44,174 nucleotides of DNA from Chitinophagaceae bacterium (GCA_016720745.1 JADKKA010000023.1:1-44174); one strand, 5' to 3'. Counted from the first letter of the stretch, positions 10,656 to 21,616 are shown. Notes: generated by a model not told the origin, from the sequence alone. Translations and numbers: made by a program.

Positions 10656-12433
10656 TGTGAATTAAGATAATGAGTGTGATCTTGGCTTGGAGTGAATGCT
10701 AGCTAAGTGTTTAATACATGCAAGTCAAAGTTGTTTTTTTAGCTCTTTTTGTATAAAGTAAGATGTGTTCTTTGAAGGTTGTTAACCGCGAAACTTTGTA
10801 CAAATATTTTATTATAACTGGGTGTTATTTTAAATGGTCTGAGAGATTAAACAACTGGCGTCATGGTGAGTATATACGTGAAATGGCAACAGTTCAGGAA
10901 GTAACTCTTCTTAAAAGCTTTACTGTGGGTATAAGCGTGTTCTGGGCCGGCGCGTATGGGATTAGGTATTGGAGACGTCTAGCCAACGATCCCTAGTTGA
11001 TTTGAGAGAAGGGTCAACCACCTGGGGTATGGAAACACCCCGCCTTATGGCAGCAGTAAAGAATATTAGGCAATGTGCGAAAGCATGACCTATCAAATTA
11101 GCGGAGACGAAGAAGGTTTACTGTAAAGTCTATACGTACGTGAGCAATGAGAGGGTAAGCGTAAAAAGAAGTCATGGCTAATACAGGTGCCAGCAGCCGC
11201 GGTAATACCTGAGTGATTAGCATTATTCGGCATGATTGGGCGTAAAGGATACGTAGGCTGGGCTAATAAAGTTTTACTAAATACATAAAAGTTGGTCAAA
11301 CTTTTGAAAAGAAGCTCTTGAGTGAACACAAAGGTGGGGGGTTGGCTCGGAAAACGATAAAATGTTACTACCCGAGTTTGCTTGCCGGTATACTAATGTG
11401 CCTACCTTGTGTTTTCTGACGCTGAGGTATGAAAGTGGGGGGCGTGATTAGGATTAGAGACCCTAGTAATCCCCACCGTAAACGATGATTGTTAAACGTT
11501 AACGCTAAGCAATCCGCCTGGTGAGTATAGTTGCAAAACTCAAAGTTAACAGAATTGGCGGGGACTAGAATGAATGGTGGAACATGTGGTTTAATGCGAT
11601 AATCCACGTAGAATCTTACCAACCTTTAATTATTTAGTAGAAAAATTTAAGGAAAACCTGTGCTATTTAAATGGGTATTGCATGGCTGTCGTCAGTTCGT
11701 GTTTTGCGATTTAAGATTAAGTTCTATAAACGAACGCAACCTACGCACGGTTACACAGATTAATACTCTTGAGTTACTTTATACAGGTGGGGTAACTTGG
11801 GGGTGTTTTTATTCCTAGCGGTTGGTTTGATCTAGACTAGGTCAATAAAACATGCATTTGCTTTTGGCAAAACGGGAATATTTGTAGTGGCGTGAAAACG
11901 GCTACAAGTCTGTTGTTACTAGTTTAATATTAGACACAATTTGTTGTCAACTTTGTTGTACTATAACTTGCGTCTATATTTACTAGCTGAAGTCAAGTCC
12001 TCACGATCCTTATAGGTTGGGCAACACACGTGTTACAAAGGTAAAAACAAAGAGTAACAAAGGAGCAATTTGAAGTGATCTCGAAAAATTATCTCAGTGC
12101 GGAATTGTTTCTGAAACTTGAAGCAGTAAAGCCGAAATCATTAGTAGTCGCGAATTAGCATGTCGCGATGAATTAATAAACTAGTCCTGCACACACCGCC
12201 CATCACACTCGGAAAGTTCATAGTTTAGAAAAGTCGTACCTTAGTTTGCTTATTTTAAGTGTTGACACACCCAACGAAAGGCGGGAAACAAAAAGTTTTA
12301 GATCTATTTAGGTCATATAGTTGTAGTAGTTTAAATAACTATACTGCAGCAAAATAGCATACTTCTGACTATATTATGGGTGATTTGAGTTAAGTTGACA
12401 CAAGGTACCCGTAGAAGAATCTGTGGGTGGAAT
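10656..12433 (+). rRNA. rns: Small-subunit ribosomal RNA
   Basis: Conserved small-subunit rRNA blocks appear in order: the 5' TTTAATACATGCAAGTC near 10710, GATCCCTAG near 10988, GTGCCAGCAGCCGCGGTAAT near 11187, the ATTAGAGACCC block near 11455, GGCTGTCGTCAG near 11684, the CACACACCGCCC decoding-site sequence near 12190 and a 3' ACAAGGTACCCGTAGAAG block near 12400. The ends are estimated from these landmarks. The RNA appears contiguous. A processed break near the 5' end, as known in Tetrahymena, cannot be seen from sequence. Confidence 0.9.
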
Positions 12434-12469
12434 AAACCAGAGTTTTTAAGCCCAATAAAACCTAATCTG

Positions 12470-12769
12470 ATGAGTAGATTAGAAAAAAGTTGACTAGAAA
12501 ATAATAACCCCGCAGCTGGTATTTATAAAATTGATTACATAATTTCTGTTCTTACAAGCAACCCATACGTTTGCATTTGAGCTTTTAGTGTTTTAGTTTG
12601 GTTTTTAATTGAAGTAGATTTATGAGCTTCTCATAACTTTAACTCAAAACACAGCTATGGCCTTTATGCTAAAAGAGTATTATTGTCTTTAGTTAATTTC
12701 GTTAAAATTTTAAAAACTTCAAAAAACAAAAAATCATTTTTAAAAACTCTTTATAAGGTTTACATTTAA
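12470..12769 (+). CDS. Hypothetical small membrane protein, 99 aa
   Basis: This frame begins at ATG 12470, just after the rns 3' end, and ends at TAA 12767-12769, six bases before a tRNA. It uses UGA as Trp three times (including FLIEVDLWASHNF), which supports real coding. A single hydrophobic segment lies around residues 28-52, and the C-terminus is Lys-rich. I do not recognise the family. Confidence 0.55.
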
Positions 12770-12774
12770 AAAAA

Positions 12775-12845
12775 TGGGGAATAGTTTAGTGGTAAAACTT
12801 CAGTCTTCAAAACTGATGTCATAGGTTCGATTCCTGTTTCCCTAG
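12775..12845 (+). tRNA. trnW: tRNA-Trp (anticodon UCA)
   Basis: A cloverleaf is readable: acceptor TGGGGAA/TTCCCTA with one G-T pair, D stem GTTT/AAAC, anticodon stem TCAGT/ACTGA, loop CTTCAAA, T stem ATAGG/CCTGT around TTCGATT. The anticodon UCA decodes UGA and UGG as Trp, matching the code used by the genes. Confidence 0.95.
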
Positions 12846-12858
12846 CTCACTTTAAAAG

Positions 12859-12929
12859 TAAGGAATAGTTTAACGGTAAAACTTCAGTCTCCAAAACTGA
12901 CGTTATGGGTTCAAGTCCCATTTCCTTAT
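12859..12929 (+). tRNA. trnW: tRNA-Trp (anticodon CCA)
   Basis: This is a tandem paralogue of the preceding tRNA, sharing the anticodon stem and most of the D arm. The loop is CTCCAAA, so the anticodon is CCA, specific for UGG. Acceptor (TAAGGAA/TTCCTTA) and T stem (ATGGG/CCCAT) are perfectly paired, so it looks functional. A separate CCA isoacceptor beside the UCA one is unusual for a mitochondrion that reads UGA. Confidence 0.9.
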
Positions 12930-12930
12930 T

Positions 12931-13164
12931 ATGTCTTTTATGCAAAGTGCGGTAATTTTATTTTTTGTTTTTTTTACTATGTGCATATATTATACTTTTT
13001 TATACCTAACCTCTACTGTAAGTCAAAATATAAAAACAAATGATTTCAGCGGATTACCTGTAATTATCAAGATATACTTACAAAACGCTTTTAAATTAAC
13101 GTATATAAAAAATAATTGAAAACCCAAATTTAATAGACTTTTTAACAAAAAAAATAGTGGTTAG
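12931..13164 (+). CDS. Hypothetical small membrane protein, 77 aa
   Basis: It starts at ATG 12931, one base after tRNA-Trp(CCA), and ends at TAG 13162-13164, overlapping the next gene by a few bases. One N-terminal hydrophobic segment (AVILFFVFFTMCIYYTFLYL) is followed by a basic tail. One UGA-Trp is used. No family is recognised; it could belong to the same transcription unit as the cox3-like gene downstream. Confidence 0.5.
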
Positions 13165-14611
13165 TTTACGTGTTTTATACCAATCTCTTTGCAGCAAAAG
13201 TCGTACGCTAAGCAAAAATTGGGACAACTTTTTAATCAAAAGTTTGTCTACAGCGTTTTTTTTAATAAATCAAACTTTGGATGTTAAAGGATCACAGCAT
13301 AGCTATAAAGCTAGCGCTACAAAATTTTATAATAAACTAAAAACTGAAAATACCGTACTGTCTACTACTTTTAAAGTTATGAAGCTATTCTTTGTCGCTA
13401 ACTATTTTTTTTTAAAAAACAAAGCAAAAGTGGCATTAGAGGAAAAAACATTTTTAAATGATTACTCTAGTATTTTAACGGGGGCAAAATACTGGTTTAT
13501 TTTTCTAAGAGCTATTTTTTATAACAATGTAAAGTACACACCTATAATATATTATAACTTTTATATTTTGTTTTTTACTAAGGGTAATATTCTATGAAAA
13601 AAAAAAGAAGTTGTTATTAAACGTACAAATGTACACTTTGTAAAACATTTAGCAGTTTTTTACAAAGCTTTAAAAAGTTTGTTAGTTCCCGTTGCGGTAA
13701 CAGTTTTTATGTTTTTAATTATGTTGAACTACGGCACCACTAACTTATTAAGACAACTGAGTGTTTGGTTAGTTGTTGGTTTAATCTTTTTTTGACTAAT
13801 AAGCGGCTTTAATTTTTTTTTAAAAAGGTATCGTTTTGGTAAATTTACAAGTGCAATTCAACGTTTTTGAAAAAGAGCAAACTCTTATTTTTGATTAATA
13901 GAGGGATTTTTATTCTCTTTATTTTTTTACTACTACTTAAATAGTTCTCAAGAGCCTCTCTATTATTACGACGAGTCAAACTTAAATCAAACACACCTGT
14001 TTTCTTTAACAAGCGCGTACATTAGCTATGCTTTATTAGTTTTTTTGATATTCTATAGTTTTTTTTTACTACTTAATTTACCAAACTTTAATACTCGACA
14101 ACAAATGGCGCACCTTACACTGTTGTCTTTGGGTATGATTTACATATACCTAATAGAAAGCTATCAGTTTTATTACGTATTAACTACGTTTATTGAATCT
14201 TTTTGGCTTTTTGACGCGCAATCTAATACTTGAGTTTTAGAGTTCGAAGTGCCTAGACTTCGAGCTAAACACCAGTATTTATTACTAGCTTTAATTGCTA
14301 AATATTGACATTTTTTATTTATTTTTTTATCTTGGTTATTTTTTGCTATGAAAAGTTTTGAGCAGAAAAGAATTTACTACGTTCTTTTTGGTGTTAATAT
14401 TCAAAACTTAATTATACTTTTTGGGTTAAATATTTTATTTTATGTTCAGTGACTAAAATGAATTTTTAGAAGATTTTATGATGCTGTTTATTACTGGTTT
14501 TTTACAGACCCCAATGGTTGATCATTATACTTAAGCTTTAATGCTGTTTATGATTTTTTTTTAAGTGTAGTTTTATTAGTTGTGTTTACGTGCGATCATC
14601 GCAAGAAGTAA
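13157..14611 (+). CDS. Ciliate Ymf68-like membrane protein, candidate COX3
   Basis: A 484-residue multi-pass membrane protein with a basic N-terminal domain (~1-180) and at least six hydrophobic segments after it. Near residue 370 it has LIAKYWHFLFIFLSWLFF, which resembles the conserved YWHFvDvvWlf segment of cytochrome oxidase subunit 3. Its place directly before cox1, overlapping it by 32 bases, supports a role in complex IV. Ciliates lack an obvious cox3, and large proteins of this kind (Ymf67/68) have been linked to complex IV. GTG 13157 is the first start; later starts are possible because the early part is poorly conserved. The COX3 assignment is an inference. Confidence 0.6.
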
Positions 14612-16664
14612 ATTCGACTTTTCGTTTTTGCGCTTTCTTAATGTTGAGGCGGACCTACGTACTTACTTTAAGTTCGCAAAAACTTACAAAACTTTTGTTT
14701 TTGAGGGTGTTGCTGTGGCTAGACAGTTAGTCAAAAAATATTGCTACACAATTAACCATAAGCGGTTGGGTTTAAATTATTTTTATTTTTCTTTAATAAC
14801 AGGTATGTCAGGAGCTGTACTTGCTACAGCAATTAGGTTAGAAATGGCTTATCCCGGTAGTCCCTTTTTTGGTGGCGATTCTTTAAAATATCTGCAAGTT
14901 ATTACCGCCCACGCACTAATTATGATTTTTTTTGTAGTAGTTCCTATTTTTTTTGGTGGTTTTGCGAATTTTCTATTACCGTATCACGTAGGGAGTAAAG
15001 ATGTAGCATTTCCGCGTTTAAATAGCTTAGGTTTTTGAATTCAGCCCTGCGGTTACTTATTAATTGCAAAAATTGGTTTTATACGGACAGCTTGCTGAAC
15101 TAACTATGATAAAACAGTAAACTACTTTAGTCTACGACAGGTTAATCATTTATCCAGACCTTGGATTAATGACAATTTTGTGGGTACACCTACGCTAGAG
15201 CAAACTAATGCCTTAGTAAACCTTCCAGAAACCTACGAACAAGAACATTTTGCCAAATTTTTTAAAGCAGATAACTATTCTAGTGCTTGATTACTAAATT
15301 CTAATCTATCTTGAAAGCTATTTTTTTGAAAATATATATATATGTTTCCTGATAGTTTTTGGTTTTTAGTTACAAATGCTAAATATTTAAAAAGACAAAA
15401 ACGTCACGTAGTTAAGTGCGCTAGCGCTACACAAACTGTTGCTGGCTGGACTTTTATTACACCGTTTTCTTCTAAGGTTAAGTATACTGGTGTTGGTATA
15501 CAAGACATGTTAATTTTGGGTGTTTATTACGCGGGGATTAGTACTACAATTTCTTTAGTTAATCTTTTAGCTACAAGACGTGTGTTGTCTATTCCTGGGC
15601 TTAGAAATAGAAGAATTTTGTTACCTTTTATTACTATTACAATTTTGCTAATGTTGAGAGCTTTAGCTGTAATAACCCCTGTTTTGGGTTCTGCGATGTT
15701 AATGTTAGCGCTTGATAGGCATTGACAAACATCTTTTTTTGATTTTGCCTACGGTGGTGATCCTATTTTTTTTCATCATTTGTTTTGGTTTTTTGGTCAC
15801 CCTGAAGTTTACGTTCTAGTTATTCCAGCATTTGGTATTGTCAATTCAGTAATTCCTGCTATAAATTTTCGACGAGTTGCCTCAAAACACCATCTTATCT
15901 GAGCTATTTATATAATGAATTATATGGGTTTTATTGTGTGAGGACACCATATGTATTTAATCGGGTTAGATCATAGAAGTAGGGCTTTGTATAGTACGAT
16001 TACAATTATGATTTCTATGCCCGCTACTATTAAAGTAGTAAATTGAACTTTTACGCTGGTAAACGGTGCTTTAAAAAATGATTTAACCTTCTTAGCACTT
16101 CTATCTTTTATTATGTTTTTTTTAGTAGCTGGGTTTACGGGGATGTGACTTTCACATGTCAGCTTAAATATTTCAATGCACGATACTTTATATGTAGTAG
16201 CTCATTTCCATTTAATGCTTTCTGGCGCAGTTATTATGGCGATATTTGTAGGTTTTTATTTTTATTTTCCTGTGTTTTTTCAAGTTAAGTATTCACGTAG
16301 TTTTGGGTATTTACATATTACTATGTATACAGGGGGCCAATGATTAACATTTTTACCATTATTTTGAGTAAGTTTTTCCGGACTTCCTCGTAGACTGCAC
16401 GATTTTCCCGCTATATATATGGGTTGACAAAGTATGGCAACAGCTGGTCATTTCATCACGATGCTGGGTGTTTTAAGTTTTTATTTTATGATTTTAGATT
16501 CAAAACTAGAAAAAAAGATGGTCGGATACTTACATTCGCTGGTTGCAAGATTTAATAAAAGAGCATTATACTATTTAGGTAAGATTGTACAATTAAAATT
16601 ACAAAAAGATTTAGTGTCTTTTGTGCCTTCAGCTAAAGCTTTAGAAATTTGCCATGCGATATAA
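14580..16664 (+). CDS. cox1: Cytochrome c oxidase subunit 1
   Basis: This is the catalytic subunit of complex IV with haem a, haem a3 and CuB. The 694-residue frame starts at TTG 14580, limited by a stop at 14577-14579. It has an N-terminal extension of ~55 residues before KKYCYTINHKRLGLNYFYF and a ~100-residue insertion after SLGFWIQPCGYLLIAKIGF. Catalytic motifs follow: HHLFWFFGHPEVYVL near residue 400 (CuB His, His-Tyr region), IVWGHHMY near 447, and VVAHFHLMLSG near 540. Extension and insertion are typical of ciliate COX1. Stop is TAA 16662-16664, with nad1 starting five bases later. Confidence 0.95.
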
Positions 16665-16668
16665 ACTT

Positions 16669-17484
16669 ATGGGGTGATTTTCACTAGAGTATTTTCTTTT
16701 TTCTTTAGAAACTTGTTTTCTACTTCTAATTAGTTTAGTCAAGCTAATAACGCTTTTTTTGATATTGACTATTGTTATAGCAACTGTAACCTTGATAGAG
16801 AGAAAGGTTTTGGCCTTAGTGCAGCGGCGCGTAGGGCCAAATTATGTGGGGTATAAGGGGCGTTTGCAGTTTATCGCTGACGCAATAAAATTACTAGTAA
16901 AACATATTACGGTTTTACCGCGGGTCAATCGTATTTTATTTTTACTTGTACCAGCGCTTGTCTGTATTGTTAGTTACCTTTTTTGAGCAAACCTGGTGTG
17001 GGGGCCTAATTTTGGTATTTTAGAGATAGAATACAATCTTTTTTTTATGGGTATTATATCTACTTTCTTCTCATATTTATTAATATTAGTAGGTTTTTTA
17101 ACAAACAGCAAATACGCAATCCTTTCATCCTCCCGAGTTATAATTTTAAATGTTAACTTAGAGATGCTTTTAAATTTTTTTATGCTTTGTCTTGCAATAC
17201 TTATGGAGTCTTTATCTTTTAGTATTGCAGCAGCTTATCAAACCGATGCAAAATGAAATATTTTCCTATTTATGATTATTTGACCTATAATCTTTATCAC
17301 TTTTTACTTAGAAACTGGTAGAATACCTTACGATTTAGCAGAGGCTGAATCGGAGCTAATTGCAGGTTATACTACCGAATATGGTGGTTTTTTTTTTGCT
17401 CTTTTTTACTTAGGTGAGTACTTTCATCTTTACTGTTTTTCCGCGTTATACGCGGTATGTTTATTCGGCGCGTGATATATATAA
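16669..17484 (+). CDS. nad1_a: NADH dehydrogenase subunit 1, N-terminal part (split gene)
   Basis: This is the membrane subunit of complex I at the quinone-entry site. It starts at ATG 16669 and has 271 residues. ND1 motifs are plain: LIERKVLALVQRRVGPNYVG near residue 44, then LETGRIPYDLAEAESELIAG near 213 and EYGGFFFALFYLGEY. It ends (TAA 17482-17484) right after that, without the final LPRYRYDQLM segment and last helix of ND1. That missing part is encoded at 30520-30696, so nad1 is in two pieces, as in Tetrahymena. Confidence 0.92.
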
Positions 17485-17551
17485 AATTTTTGTGGTTTAG
17501 AGGTTTTAAAATTTTAATAAAACTAAAAAACTACTAAACAGATAACTAGGT

Positions 17552-18232
17552 ATGTTTACATGAGATAATTATTTACGATGAAGTAATAACGCCGAATACT
17601 TGTCTATATTAGGTAACTGAATCCACGTTAGTTATACAGACTTAATTTGGTTAACTTTTTTTGTATACTGTTTTTGATCCATGATAAAGACTAATTCCTT
17701 ACGTTATAAATTTATTTATTTTTTATTTACTATAATTCTACTAAGTTTTTGAGGCTTTTGAGGAAGTTTTGACGGAATGATATATTTAATGCTTTTAACT
17801 GAATTACTAGTCATTTTATTATTTTTAATAGTATTTTTAAGCTATAACTTTTTTACTGAAGAAGAAACCCCCACTACAACGACGTTTTACTGGTTTTACT
17901 TGGGTGCGTTTTTAATTTATGCGTTGTCTGTACCATTTGCTTTTGGTGCACGTTTTTCTTACCGGGACTTTGTGTACTTATACACTTTAGATACAATGGC
18001 TGTCGAATTATACATTTTTTATTTTTTTTTATTTGTATATTACCCTATGATTACAATCTATATAGCTACTGTATTGGGATTATTTAGTCTTCTTTTTATT
18101 TGTATTTATTTTACATTAAAACGTGTTCAGCAAGTAACTAGTGCTGAGAAAAAATCTGTAGTAATAATCAGAAAGCAAAACTTAGTTAAACAAGCTATTC
18201 TACGGAGTCAAATGCAAACGTTTCAACGTTAA
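17552..18232 (+). CDS. nad6: Probable NADH dehydrogenase subunit 6 (ciliate Ymf62-like)
   Basis: A 226-residue membrane protein starts at ATG 17552. Five or six hydrophobic segments are visible. The segment SFDGMIYLMLLTELLVILLF near residue 71 resembles the ND6 helix that joins the proton pathway in complex I, with a buried Glu. The C-terminus is basic and soluble. It lies just after nad1 and abuts rpl14 (TAA then GTG). ND6 in ciliates is very diverged, so the call rests on topology, position and this one segment. Confidence 0.5.
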
Positions 18233-18592
18233 GTGTTCCAGAAAGGAAGTTTTAGTATCCCAAGCGACTCTAGTGGTGTTCTTTTAGTAAAAATTATACA
18301 AACAAGACGATGTAGTACCAGAAAGCACGCTGATATAGGAAAATTTTTAAGGGTTGTACTTAAACACACAAAAGTAAAACTAAACAAAAGAAGAAAAAGA
18401 AAAGTTAGGGCAATTGTTATACGTTCACAAAGGTATTACTTTAGAAAATTTGGAATGTATTATCAATTTGCAAATAATAGTCTTGTTTTACTTAAAAAAA
18501 GAATGAATACAGTTGGGAAAGAAATGTACGGCCCTACCTCTAAAGCCTTAAAGATTAGAAAATTTAGGATAGCGTTTCGTCACATATTTTAA
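18233..18592 (+). CDS. rpl14: Ribosomal protein uL14
   Basis: This mitochondrial large-subunit protein has 119 residues, the normal length. The uL14 pattern is visible: IPSDSSGVLLVKIIQ near residue 9, KRKVRAIVIRSQRYYFRK near 55, then ANNSLVLLKKRMNTVGKEMY and GPTSKALKIRKFRIAF at the C-terminus, matching the dNA.VLin...PrGTrifGPv region. It starts with GTG directly after the stop of the previous gene, which suggests coupled expression. Confidence 0.9.
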   Translation: MFQKGSFSIPSDSSGVLLVKIIQTRRCSTRKHADIGKFLRVVLKHTKVKLNKRRKRKVRAIVIRSQRYYFRKFGMYYQFANNSLVLLKKRMNTVGKEMYGPTSKALKIRKFRIAFRHIF

Positions 18593-18608
18593 GAATGATA
18601 TATTCTTA

Positions 18609-18860
18609 GTGAAGTTTTATCTAGCTTATTATAATAATATTTTAAACAAACCCAGCTATAAGCATGTTTTAAATATTTTTTTTTTAAAAAATAACTTTGG
18701 TCTTCCATTAAATCATACAAAGTATCCTCATTTTTTTATCAACACCAAAAACTTAAAAATTAAATTTTTAAAAAACAACTCCGTAAATCTTTATTGAAGT
18801 TTTATTATATTTTTAGTACTAAGTTGTTTTATCTCAGCGTTGTTATTTTTTGTGTTTTAA
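18609..18860 (+). CDS. Hypothetical protein, 83 aa, C-terminal membrane anchor
   Basis: The frame runs from GTG 18609 through a UGA-Trp at 18795-18797 to TAA 18858-18860, touching tRNA-Glu. The N-terminal part is basic and polar, and the last ~20 residues (FIIFLVLSCFISALLFFVF) are a hydrophobic tail. No family is recognised. Tight packing between rpl14 and a tRNA favours a real gene. Confidence 0.4.
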
Positions 18861-18932
18861 ACTTTAGTCGTTTAGTGGTTAGGACGGCAGGTTTTCACCC
18901 TGCAAACCCGGGTTCGATTCCCGGCTAAAGTG
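18861..18932 (+). tRNA. trnE: tRNA-Glu (anticodon UUC)
   Basis: The acceptor is ACTTTAG/CTAAAGT, the anticodon stem GCAGG/CCTGC with loop TTTTCAC giving UUC, and the T stem CCGGG/CCCGG around TTCGATT. All stems pair well. Confidence 0.95.
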
Positions 18933-18934
18933 TA

Positions 18935-19010
18935 GCTTCAGTCGTCTAGCGGTCTAAGACAAGTGAGGTAAAATCTCATCACAATCCAGGTTCGACTCCT
19001 GGCTGAGGCG
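18935..19010 (+). tRNA. tRNA with apparent AAA anticodon, identity uncertain
   Basis: The fold is good: acceptor GCTTCAG/CTGAGGC (one T-G), D stem GTCT/AGAC, T stem CCAGG/CCTGG around TTCGACT. The best anticodon stem is GTGAG/CTCAT with loop GTAAAAT, giving AAA (Phe UUU), although a normal tRNA-Phe(GAA) lies at 30724. A shifted register would give UAA but pairs badly and lacks U33. Two bases instead of one precede the anticodon stem, and the variable loop has six bases. It may be a diverged copy of tRNA-Glu, a recoded tRNA, or one edited after transcription. Confidence 0.65.
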
Positions 19011-19012
19011 TT

Positions 19013-19321
19013 ATGCACAAACTTATATCGTTGATTTATTTATCTAATGTTCGTAAACAAACACTTGTTATAAAAACAACGCAAACAAAAAATAGTGACA
19101 TTCAGTTGCAAAGTGTACTATCTCTTTGTTTACTTTTTTTTAGCAGACTAACACACAAAGTTCATAAAAAAAAACTAAACAATTACACTCAGATTAAATC
19201 TTGATTGTTAGTTTATTGAGCTTCTTACCAGCACAAGTTACCAAATTCACGAGCAAAATCATATGTATTACCCCTATATAGGTATTACACTAGTGTCGCG
19301 GCTCAATTAGTAATTGTTTAG
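19013..19321 (+). CDS. Hypothetical basic protein, 102 aa
   Basis: It starts at ATG 19013 two bases after a tRNA and ends at TAG 19319-19321, just before the LSU rRNA. UGA is used as Trp twice (KSWLLVYWASYQHK). The protein is basic, with a hydrophobic patch around residues 36-47. Size, charge and position suggest a ribosomal protein, but I cannot assign one. Confidence 0.5.
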
Positions 19322-19324
19322 TTA

Positions 19325-21524
19325 ATAAAACTGTCATAAAAATTAGTAGACTATGATCGAAGTAGGTAGTTAAACCGCTGCTTATACTGTTTGGGTTTGA
19401 TAGAAAAAAGTACCGCGAGGGAAAGGTTAAAGGTTTAATTTGACTGAAAACTGAATTTTAATGCTAAAAATCAAATAACGCGTTTGGTGTTATTGTACCT
19501 TTTGTATAATGGGTTGGCGAGTAGCATTTAAAAGCAAGCGTAAGCGTAGCGAAAGCAAAGTAGTTTTTAAATGCTGACCCGAAGCCAGGCGATCTAATAA
19601 TGAGCAAGTAAAAGACTGAACCCGTAAATGTTGCAAAATTTTGGGATGACTTGTTATTAGGGGTGAAAGGCTTATCAAGCCTGGTGATAGCTGGTTCTCC
19701 ACGAAATCTATTTAAGTAGAGTGACTTTTACAGACTACATTGGTAAATCTCTAGTTGAGTGCTAATCCGCTCTTCAAACGTCTGAATAATGTAGTTTTGA
19801 TAAAGTTAAGCAGACTTTTAGCGCTAAGGTTATAAGTCGAGAGGGAAACAGCCCAGAATAGTTGCTAAAGTGACTAATTAGGTTTAATAAAAAGGTGCTG
19901 CGAAGTTTTAATAAAGAAGTAGGCCTGGAAACAGCCATCCCTTAAAGAAAACGTAAAAGTTCAAATATTAATAAGAGCGTTAAGCAGCTTAACACACGGT
20001 GCCTATAAATTAAAGTCAAAAAAGCCTAAACTGAAGCACTATTGTTATTACAGGTAGTGGAGTGTATTTTAACTCTGGGAAGAAATATTGGAAAATATTT
20101 TGGAGAGATAAATAGTAACTATGCCAACATGAGTAATAGACTACTTTTGTGAAAAAAGTATGCCGGATATTGACGTGGTTCCGCAGTATAGATAATCTGA
20201 CTGCGAAAAAAACGGTCGCTAAGTTTTAGATTAAATTCATAAACGATGCTGGTTAATCTACGCGATATTGAATATTTAAGCGTGAGGATTTATGCTTAAA
20301 GTCAATATTTCTTGAAAAAAGTTAACATTACACCGTACAAATACCAACACAGGTCAATTAATTGAGTAAATACAGGCAAAAGAGTGAATAATACTAAAGG
20401 AACTCGGCAAAATTTCTCAGTAACTTCGGGATAACGAGAGCTAGAACGAGCATGATCTAAGAGGGGGTAGCGACTGTTTATTAAAAACATAAGACTTTGC
20501 AAAATAGAAATACGAAGTATAAAGTCTGACACCTGCCCAGTGCTGCAAGATGAAAAAAATTTTCAATGAGAATTTATAAGTCCCAGTAAACGGCGGCCGT
20601 AACCCTGACGGTCCTAAGGTAGCAAAATCCCTTGACGGGTAAGTTCCGTCCTGCACGAATGGTGTAACGACTGCCCCACTGTCTCTAGTATTATCTCTAT
20701 GAACTTGAAATAGACGTGAAGATGCGTTAAAGTACAGCTAGACGGAGAGACCCTATGCACCTTTACTGTTATCTAGCTATGTTTATTGTATTGTAAAAAT
20801 ATAGGGATGTAGTAATATTATAAAAATGAAAAACTACTTTTTTAAAATACATTAACAAGTAAGCCTACATTTGCTTTTTTTAGCTTGATAGACAGTTTGG
20901 CTGGGGCGGCAGCCTCCTAAAAAGTAACGGAGGTGAACAATGGTTCAAGTTATGTTAAAGCAGCGAACGCTGAATGATAAACTTGGGCTAGATTAGTTTA
21001 CTAACAAGTAAGCTAAGGACGAAAGTCTGTCATAATGACCCGATTTTTTTTGTAGCAGAAAAAATCGATCAACGAATAAAAGGTACGCTAGGGATAACAG
21101 GCTAATAATTTCCTAGAGTTCCTATCGAAGAGATTGTTTGGCACCTCGATGTCGGCTCATCATATCCTGGTGGAGCATACGCTGCCAAGGGTTCGGCTGT
21201 TCGCCGAATAAAATGGTACGTGAGCTGGGTTTAAAACGTCGTGAGACAGTTTGGTCCCTATCTACTGTACTAAATTAAAAAAAAGATTAGGTTTACTTCA
21301 GTACGAGAGGACCGAGGACAACAAGCCAATTGTAATGAATTACGTTGCGTACCAACGTAAGTTTAATAGCTACGCTTGATAATGAAACCATACTTTAATA
21401 TGGGAACTTTGTAATCTTTTTTTTTAAATAAGCTAGTTGAAGACAACAACTATAAAATCGAAATCTTTAAAAACAGAGTGATCTGTGGAGAAGACTAAGA
21501 TACTAAGCTTAAACATGCTAACTT
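19325..21524 (+). rRNA. rnl_b: Large-subunit ribosomal RNA, main (beta) part
   Basis: Conserved LSU blocks run from late domain I to the 3' end: GTACCGCGAGGGAAAGG near 19411, ACCTTTTGTATAATGGGT near 19497, GATAGCTGGTTCTCC near 19686, AACGGCGGCCGTAACC near 20588, the GGGATAACAGGCTAAT peptidyl-transferase block near 21091, AGTACGAGAGGACCG (sarcin-ricin loop) near 21300 and GTTGAAGACAACAAC near 21436. The first ~260 nt of a normal LSU rRNA are missing upstream and occur downstream at 21617-21874. The 3' GCTAAC (~21518) can pair with GTTAGC near 21625 in that piece. Ends are estimates. Confidence 0.93.
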
Positions 21525-21534
21525 AACTAATAAA

Positions 21535-21614
21535 GGGGTGGTGGCTGAGTGGTTAAAGCGGCAGACTGTAAATCTGTTGGGTAACCGTCGTTGGTTCGAA
21601 TCCAACCCACCCCA
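21535..21614 (+). tRNA. trnY: tRNA-Tyr (anticodon GUA)
   Basis: The acceptor is GGGGTGG/CCACCCC, the anticodon loop CTGTAAA gives GUA, a long variable arm is present, and the T stem is GTTGG/CCAAC around TTCGAAT. It separates the two pieces of the LSU rRNA and may guide their processing. Confidence 0.95.
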
Positions 21615-21616
21615 CA

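Noticed and set aside
10763..11622. ORFs on both strands (77-84 codons) within 10763-11622
   Set aside because: They lie inside the small-subunit rRNA, whose conserved blocks explain the sequence.
19490..20656. Minus-strand ORFs of 70-76 codons
   Set aside because: They lie inside the large-subunit rRNA main part.
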